DNA of 35,553 bases from the NCBI GenBank assembly GCA_964564305.1, contig CAZMAM010000012.1:1-35553 (forward strand), written 5' to 3'. The notes under the pieces were generated by a model. The model saw only the letters and a program-made list of their open reading frames with translations. It did no database searches and had not been told where the DNA came from. The first letter of the stretch is position 1, and every line of letters starts with the position of its first letter. This document shows, in pieces, positions 31,174-35,553 of this stretch. This DNA comes from RGIG1959 sp964564305. GTDB lineage: Bacteria > Bacillota > Clostridia > Oscillospirales > Acutalibacteraceae. The position numbers and the translations under genes are program-made.

Positions 31174-31884
31174 TTATCTATGTTTGTCCAGATAAGACTG
31201 CAGGGCATCCAGAACCGCGCGATTCAAAGGGGGCGTATCGGCAAGCGGATTTTCGATTTCTAGTTTTTCATACTTATAAAATCCCATGGTGTGAAACGCG
31301 AGCAGTTCATATCTTTCCGGTTTGTTCCAGCGGGCGGCAAGGGCGATATATTCATCAAGGACGGATTCGCTGTCGTTTATGCCGGGGATGATGACCGTGC
31401 GGTACCATACCCGTTTATGCGTTTCGGACAGATACGCCGCAAATTTTAAGAATACGGAAAAATCTCCGCCCGTATATTGCGCATACCGTTTTGCGTCCGG
31501 ATATTTGATGTCCAGCAAAACCGCTTCGGCGTTATCTATGGCTTTTTTCACTTCGCCGGTGAGCGTTACCGCGCCGGAGGTGTCTAAAATATAACCGATT
31601 CCGTCCGCTTTGAGCAGCTCGGCGGTTTCATTTATAAATTCGGCGTTCATAAGCGGCTCGCCGCCGGAAAAGGTAACGCCTCCTCCCTTTCGGAAATACG
31701 GCTTATAACGCCGTACCCGGCGCGCCAATTCCTCGCCGGTGTATTCTCTTCCGGAGGGAAACCATGCGTCCGGGTTATGACAGCAGACGCAGCGCAACGG
31801 ACATCCGGTGAAAAATACGGCGTAACGGATTCCCTCGCCGTCGAGCGCGGCAAAACTTTCAAAAGAATGAATATCCGCTTTCAT
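31174..31884 (-). CDS. pflA: pyruvate formate-lyase activating enzyme
   Basis: A 236-residue radical SAM enzyme that installs the glycyl radical on PflB. The CX3CX2C cluster ligands are C28, C32 and C35 in TGCPLRCVCCHNPD; GVTFSGGEPL, LDIKYPDAKRY and YRTVIIPGIND are typical. The residue before the last cluster cysteine is usually aromatic (CXPhiC) but is Cys34 here. The ATG at 31884 overlaps the last base of the pflB stop (TGATG); a GTG three bases earlier is also in frame. It is co-transcribed with pflB. Confidence 0.92.
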   Translation of the reverse strand: MKADIHSFESFAALDGEGIRYAVFFTGCPLRCVCCHNPDAWFPSGREYTGEELARRVRRYKPYFRKGGGVTFSGGEPLMNAEFINETAELLKADGIGYILDTSGAVTLTGEVKKAIDNAEAVLLDIKYPDAKRYAQYTGGDFSVFLKFAAYLSETHKRVWYRTVIIPGINDSESVLDEYIALAARWNKPERYELLAFHTMGFYKYEKLEIENPLADTPPLNRAVLDALQSYLDKHR

Positions 31885-34115
31885 CACAATTTCTCGTGAA
31901 AAGTGCGCGCGATCACTTCTTCCTGCTTTTCCCGCGTGAGCTTATTGAAATTCACCGCGTATCCGCTTACGCGAATGGTGAGGGAGGGATAGAGTGTAGG
32001 GTCGTTCATGGCGTCGATCAGCTTTTGGCGATTCAATACGTTTACGTTCAAATGATGCGCGTTTTGGGCAAAATATCCGTCCAGCATGGAGGTAAGCGTC
32101 CGAACGCGATCTTTATCGGTGTGTCCGAGCGTTTCCGGCGTTACCGAAAATGTGTTGGAAATCCCGTCTTGGCAGCAGTTGTAATCCAGTTTGGCAACGG
32201 AATTCAGACTTGCCAGCGCGCCTTCTCTGTCGCGCCCGTGCATGGGATTCGCGCCCGGCGCGAACGGTTCGCCCGCTTTTCTTCCGTCCGGGGTGGCGCC
32301 GGTTTTCTTGCCGTACATCACGTTGGAGGTGATTGTCAGAATGGATAATGTGTGACGCGCCCCGCGGTAGGCTTTGGTCTTGCAAAGCTCGTGATAAAAG
32401 TATTCCACCACCCATTGGGCAATCTCGTCCACGCGGTCGTCGTCGTTTCCGTATTTCGGGAAATCACCTTCGGTGATAAAATCGGTAATGATGCCGCGTT
32501 CGTCCTTGACGGGCGTCACTTTGGCGTATTTGATGGCGCTCAGACTGTCGGTCAAAATGCTCAAACCGCTTATTCCGAAAGCCATGAGCCTTTCCACGTC
32601 GGTGTCGTGCAGCGACATCATCAGGCGTTCATAAGCGTATTTATCGTGCATATAGTGGATGATATTCATTGTTTTCACATAGAGATTTGCCATCCAGGAA
32701 GCGTACTTTTTATACGCTTCCAGAACTTCTTCGTACACCAGCGGCTTTTCGTCGAACACTTTTCCCTCCGGCGCGATTTGCTCGCCGAATTTTTCATCTT
32801 TTCCGCCGTTTAACGCCATCAGAAGGACTTTTGCCAAATTGCAGCGCGCTCCGAAATATTGCATCTGCTTGCCGACCTTCATGGCGGAAACACAGCAGGC
32901 GATTGCGTAATCGTCGCCGTAAATCTCGCGCATGACGTCGTCGTTTTCGTATTGGATGGAATCGGTGTCGATGGAAACCTGTGCGCAGAAGTCTTTAAAG
33001 CCCTGCGGAAGCGACTGTGACCACAAAACGGTCAGGTTCGGTTCGGCGGACGGGCCCAGATTATATAACGTCTGGAGAAAACGAAAACAGGTTTTTGTCA
33101 CCATGCTTCTGCCGTCGGCGGATACGCCCGCCAGCGAACACGTTACCCATACGGGATCGCCCGCGAAAAGTTCATTGTATTCGGGCGTGCGCAAATGCCG
33201 CACCAGTCGGAGTTTCAAAACCAAATCATCGATCAGTTCCTGGGCGCCTTCTTCCGTGAGCGTCCCCTCCGCTATATCGCGTTCGGCGTAAATATCGATA
33301 AAGGCGGAAATTCTGCCGATACTGTTCGCCGCTCCATTTTGTTCTTTAATCGCGCCCAGGTAGCCAAAATACAGCCACTGTATCGCCTCATACGTATTTT
33401 CGGCCGGCCGGGAAATATCGCAGCCGTATTCGGCGGCCATTTTTTTGAGCATCTCCATAAATTCCAGCTGCTTGGCGAGATCCTCCAAAAGCTGAATGGT
33501 TTGCGCGGACATATCCCGATCCCGTTCGCCGACGGCCGCTTTGTCCGCTTTTTTTTGCTCGATCAGACGATCCATGCCGTAGAGCGCAACGCGCCGGTAA
33601 TCGCCGATAATGCGCCCGCGCGCATAGGAATCGGGAAGCCCTGTCAGAATCCCCGCGTGACGCGCTTTGCGCATGGTTTCCGTGTACACCCTGAAAACCC
33701 CCGTATTATGAGTGGTTCTATAGGCAAACATTTCCGTGATTTTCGGGCTGATGTGATAACCGTACGCTTCACACGCCTGTACGGCGTTGCGATAACCCGC
33801 GAACGGGTTCACGGCGCGTTTTAACGGCGCGTCGGTTTGCAGGCCCAAAATAATATCCTCGCCTTTTTTGATGTAACCCGGCCGGTACGCTAACAGGGAT
33901 GAAACGTGCTCGGTGTCCACGTCCAGCACGCCGCCTTTTTCATTTTCGGCAAGCAACAGCTGTTTCACTCTTTTGTCCGCGGATTTGGTGCGCTCTGTTG
34001 TTCCTCGGAGAAAAGAGCCGTCCCCGCTGTACGGCGTGAAATTCCGGTTGATAAAATCGCGCACATCGATTTCCTTGATCCAGTCACCCGTTTTGAATTT
34101 TCTCCATGCGTCCAC
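31884..34115 (-). CDS. pflB: formate C-acetyltransferase (pyruvate formate-lyase)
   Basis: A 743-residue glycyl-radical enzyme converting pyruvate and CoA to acetyl-CoA and formate during anaerobic growth. The active-site pair is C407-C408 (YAIACCVSAMKVG) and the radical glycine is G718 in RVSGYAVNFNKLT near the C-terminus. GDGSFLRGTTERT and VLWSQSLPQGFKDF are typical of genuine PFL rather than diol dehydratases. The start is GTG, with GGAGGGAG upstream. A consensus promoter lies 190 nt further upstream with a long leader. Together with pflA it marks a fermentative anaerobe. Confidence 0.97.
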   Translation of the reverse strand: MDAWRKFKTGDWIKEIDVRDFINRNFTPYSGDGSFLRGTTERTKSADKRVKQLLLAENEKGGVLDVDTEHVSSLLAYRPGYIKKGEDIILGLQTDAPLKRAVNPFAGYRNAVQACEAYGYHISPKITEMFAYRTTHNTGVFRVYTETMRKARHAGILTGLPDSYARGRIIGDYRRVALYGMDRLIEQKKADKAAVGERDRDMSAQTIQLLEDLAKQLEFMEMLKKMAAEYGCDISRPAENTYEAIQWLYFGYLGAIKEQNGAANSIGRISAFIDIYAERDIAEGTLTEEGAQELIDDLVLKLRLVRHLRTPEYNELFAGDPVWVTCSLAGVSADGRSMVTKTCFRFLQTLYNLGPSAEPNLTVLWSQSLPQGFKDFCAQVSIDTDSIQYENDDVMREIYGDDYAIACCVSAMKVGKQMQYFGARCNLAKVLLMALNGGKDEKFGEQIAPEGKVFDEKPLVYEEVLEAYKKYASWMANLYVKTMNIIHYMHDKYAYERLMMSLHDTDVERLMAFGISGLSILTDSLSAIKYAKVTPVKDERGIITDFITEGDFPKYGNDDDRVDEIAQWVVEYFYHELCKTKAYRGARHTLSILTITSNVMYGKKTGATPDGRKAGEPFAPGANPMHGRDREGALASLNSVAKLDYNCCQDGISNTFSVTPETLGHTDKDRVRTLTSMLDGYFAQNAHHLNVNVLNRQKLIDAMNDPTLYPSLTIRVSGYAVNFNKLTREKQEEVIARTFHEKL

Positions 34116-34162
34116 GGTAAACTCCCTCCGCTTCCGATTGTTTGCGTTGGCGCCGAACGAAA

Positions 34163-34203
34163 TAAAAAAACCAACCGGGCGCGCGGCAACAAACGCAGCC
34201 CAG
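34163..34203 (-). terminator. possible attenuator in the pflB leader
   Basis: On the minus strand CTGGGC-T-GCG (34203-34194) can pair with CGCGCCCGG (34183-34175), one bulge and one G-U, followed by TTGG and seven Ts (34170-34164). It lies inside the predicted leader between promoter and start codon, so read-through would have to be controlled. The helix is imperfect. Confidence 0.4.
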
Positions 34204-34301
34204 ACGGTCGGCTTTTTCCCTCACTTACGCTTCCCCATAGTTATATCTATGTTTCCGTCAGTCACGTAAGCGCTTTTCGTTCGGTTCCATTTTGTACACT
34301 A

Positions 34302-34330
34302 AATATATCGTAACGACAGGGCTTTGTCAA
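34302..34330 (-). promoter_or_regulatory. sigma-A promoter of pflB-pflA
   Basis: Minus-strand TTGACA (34330-34325), 17 nt, TATATT (34307-34302): five of six matches in the -10 and six of six in the -35. Transcription would start near 34295, making a leader of about 180 nt. A weak cre-like stretch (GAAAAGCGCTTACG) lies just downstream at about 34267-34281. Confidence 0.8.
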
Positions 34331-34445
34331 CGTAAATGCAACCATTAACTGTCAAAAAATTTAGTTTTGTCCAAAAAACGGCGTATTAGACAAGGAAAAT
34401 AGCGTAATATTGTGTAAAATAACAAAAAGAGGGCATAACACCCCC

Positions 34446-34508
34446 TTACCAATGAACGCCGTATATCCCCATAACTAAAGTTAGGAGCTTTACGGCGTTC
34501 ATTGGTAA
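34446..34508. repeat. long inverted repeat with 18-bp arms
   Basis: TTACCAATGAACGCCGTA (34446-34463) and TACGGCGTTCATTGGTAA (34491-34508) are perfect complements separated by 27 nt. No gene ends here on either strand, so it is not a normal terminator. It lies at the edge of the tnpV-bearing segment and could be an element end, a recombinase site or a terminator left from a lost gene. Confidence 0.75.
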
Positions 34509-34527
34509 ATTTTCAAAAAAAAACCAA

Positions 34528-34543
34528 ATCGCATAATTGCGAT
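34528..34543. promoter_or_regulatory. palindrome overlapping the -35 of the tnpV promoter
   Basis: ATCGCA, TAAT, TGCGAT form a 16-nt palindrome that covers the TTGCGA -35 hexamer. This placement suits a repressor site. Function is inferred. Confidence 0.45.
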
Positions 34544-34565
34544 AAATGACCGAAGCAATTATAAT
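34537..34565 (+). promoter_or_regulatory. sigma-A promoter of tnpV
   Basis: TTGCGA (34537-34542), 17 nt, perfect TATAAT (34560-34565), about 30 nt before the tnpV start codon. Confidence 0.7.
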
Positions 34566-34596
34566 AGAGACACCAATCAGGAAAGGGGTACCGAAC

Positions 34597-34953
34597 ATGA
34601 ACGAAATAACGTACACATGGCAGGGGGATTATCTGATTCCCGACTTGGCATTGCCGGAGCAGCCGGACGTGGAACTCGGGCGCTGGGCGCAGATGCGGAG
34701 GAAGTATTTGAAGGAACACAACAGACTTCTCTACTACAGTTTGCTGACGAAAGGGATACTGACGCAGCATCTGGCGGAAGTGCAGCAGAGAGCCGACGAG
34801 ATGGAAGAAACACTCACTCGGCAGATGGCGCAGCAAGAGGGATTGACCGAGGAAATGAAAGCCAACGACATGATGAAGTGGGTCGGCCTGATGAACAACA
34901 TCCGGGAATCAGTACGGGAAATCGTGATGTCGGAGGTAATCTTCGCAGATTAA
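34597..34953 (+). CDS. tnpV: TnpV-family transposon protein
   Basis: A 118-residue protein of the TnpV family, carried by Tn4451-like and related conjugative or mobilisable elements of Clostridia. The N-terminal TYTWQGDYLIPDLALPEQ, the central RRKYLKEHNRLLYYSLLTKG and the C-terminal MMKWVGLMNNIRESVREIV blocks are characteristic. Its exact role is not established. The ATG has GGAAAGGGG upstream and its own promoter, so it is probably expressed. It is the clearest sign that the right end of the window is of mobile origin. Confidence 0.85.
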   Translation: MNEITYTWQGDYLIPDLALPEQPDVELGRWAQMRRKYLKEHNRLLYYSLLTKGILTQHLAEVQQRADEMEETLTRQMAQQEGLTEEMKANDMMKWVGLMNNIRESVREIVMSEVIFAD

Positions 34954-34990
34954 ACCAACCCACAGCCGAAATACAACAGCAAAGCTTCAC

Positions 34991-35021
34991 AAAAGCGGAG
35001 GAAACACAAACCTCCGCTTTT
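34991..35021 (+). terminator. hairpin after tnpV
   Basis: AAAAGCGGAGG (34991-35001) and CCTCCGCTTTT (35011-35021) are perfect 11-bp complements with a 9-nt loop and T-ending right arm, 38 nt after the tnpV stop: a good intrinsic terminator. It overlaps the open frame of the following fragment, which supports that frame not being expressed from further upstream. Confidence 0.7.
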
Positions 35022-35060
35022 GCTATATCCGCCGAAGAAAAAGTAAAATATGACATCGGC

Positions 35061-35552
35061 ATGGGGTATCTCGGAAACGGGTTGACGGTGTGGAACCGAG
35101 CGGTTGAAGTCAATGGCGATTACCAAACGATAGCCCATATCGAGGATGACGGGCAAATCCAATACTATGTGAAGGAACTGCCCGATGATGTGATACAAAA
35201 AATTGAAAGCGCGGCGGAGACCGAAAGGAAAAATGCGGCGTTTACGGCAGGCTACAGGGAGTATAGCAAAGTTAAGAATGACAATCCCGATTGTATGGTT
35301 CTCTATCAGGTAGGCGATTTCTTTGAACTGTATGGTGAGGACGCTCAAACCGCCGCCGAGGTGCTGGGAGTGCAACTGACATCCCACAGCATCGGAAGCA
35401 ATCAGCGTGTTTCCATGTGTGGGTTCCCAATCCATTCTACAGAACAGTATGCGCAGAGACTGCTCGATGCCGGATACGATGTCGTGACGGTCACGAATGA
35501 ACCCGGCGAGGGCGAACCGCCGCAGAAAAAATCAAAGAACTTGGAGCGATAA
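35061..35552 (+). CDS. fragment of an ICE polyvalent protein with MutS-I-like domain
   Basis: From 35061 the frame encodes 163 residues; homologous-looking sequence seems to begin earlier, about 34956, but no start with a ribosome site exists there, and the hairpin after tnpV lies in between. The first part (GYLGNGLTVWNRAVEVNGDY, HIEDDGQIQYYVKELPDDV) resembles a small domain found in large polyvalent proteins of clostridial conjugative elements. The second part (YSKVKNDNPDCMVLYQVGDF, FELYGEDAQTAAEVLGVQL, MCGFPIHSTEQYAQRLLDAG) matches the MutS mismatch-recognition N-terminal domain that recurs in such proteins. It stops at 35552, one base before the window end. It is probably a remnant cut off from a larger gene, not a repair enzyme. 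Confidence 0.5.
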   Translation: MGYLGNGLTVWNRAVEVNGDYQTIAHIEDDGQIQYYVKELPDDVIQKIESAAETERKNAAFTAGYREYSKVKNDNPDCMVLYQVGDFFELYGEDAQTAAEVLGVQLTSHSIGSNQRVSMCGFPIHSTEQYAQRLLDAGYDVVTVTNEPGEGEPPQKKSKNLER

Positions 35553-35553
35553 T

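Larger units (their letters stand above)
34116..34596. other. 481-bp divergent region between pflB and tnpV
   Basis: Left part: pflB leader and promoter. From about 34340 the sequence turns AT-rich, then come the inverted repeat at 34446-34508 and the tnpV promoter. No further gene is visible. The switch in composition may be the boundary of an inserted element. Confidence 0.5.

Noticed and set aside
35061..35552. MutS mismatch-repair protein
   Set aside because: Only the N-terminal domain is present, next to tnpV and an ICE-type segment; the ATPase and other domains are missing.
1..35553. tRNA, rRNA, CRISPR arrays or prophage genes
   Set aside because: No cloverleaf with a GGTTCGA arm, no rRNA-like stretch, no regularly spaced direct repeats and no phage structural genes were seen in reading both strands by eye.

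Overview
The window (35.5 kb, moderately high GC) looks like the chromosome of an anaerobic, fermentative Bacillota of class Clostridia, probably Oscillospirales/Ruminococcaceae-like. This placement is inferred from gene content and style, not from a marker-tree. The evidence is GGAGG-type ribosome sites, frequent GTG/TTG starts, sigma-A promoters of the TTGACA-17-TATAAT type, pyruvate formate-lyase with its activase, flavin-dependent thymidylate synthase (ThyX), a zinc-ribbon protein common in Clostridia, and a giant lactocepin-like subtilase carrying a dockerin.

Layout. 1-540: zinc-ribbon protein with its own promoter, a hairpin leader and a terminator. 595-6011: a tightly packed plus-strand housekeeping operon recX-rimO-pgsA-cysE-cysS-thioredoxin-vanZ-like, facing ung on the minus strand (6018-6683). 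7076-9116: sigma factor plus a membrane anti-sigma-like protein with an RsgI-type middle region and two PepSY domains, closed by a 16-bp hairpin shared with the convergent minus-strand pair Gfo/Idh/MocA oxidoreductase and sugar isomerase/epimerase (9218-11260). 11588-11920: short ComEA-like HhH protein. 12025-16056: thyX-tmk-DJ-1-MTHFS-mltG operon behind a clear promoter; its first, second and fourth genes concern dTMP and folate. 16213-20222: alaS, then a HIT protein and a DEDDh exonuclease with a C-terminal zinc ribbon. 20284-21905 (minus): AEC transporter and trmO.

22185-30957 is the most distinctive part. It holds a 2863-residue secreted S8 protease with inhibitor-like propeptide, PA insert, a dockerin nested inside an Fn3-like region, two Big_2-type Ig domains each followed by a related propeller-like module, a GX3 repeat, a cohesin-like domain, a Pro-rich stalk and a C-terminal membrane anchor. 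A promoter and a roughly 90-nt self-complementary leader precede it, and a 44-residue membrane protein with a strong ribosome site follows.

31174-34330 (minus): pflB-pflA with a consensus promoter and a possible attenuator in a ~180-nt leader. From about 34440 to the right edge the sequence has mobile-element character: a long inverted repeat, a tnpV gene with its own promoter and overlapping palindrome, and a fragment of a conjugative-element polyvalent protein with a MutS-I-like domain.

The strongest candidates for something undescribed are the protease architecture (dockerin and cohesin-like domain in one chain, GX3 module, structured leader, small membrane partner) and the sigma/PepSY anti-sigma pair. 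No complete new defence or mobile system is visible. All family names rest on reading motifs by eye; no database search was run.
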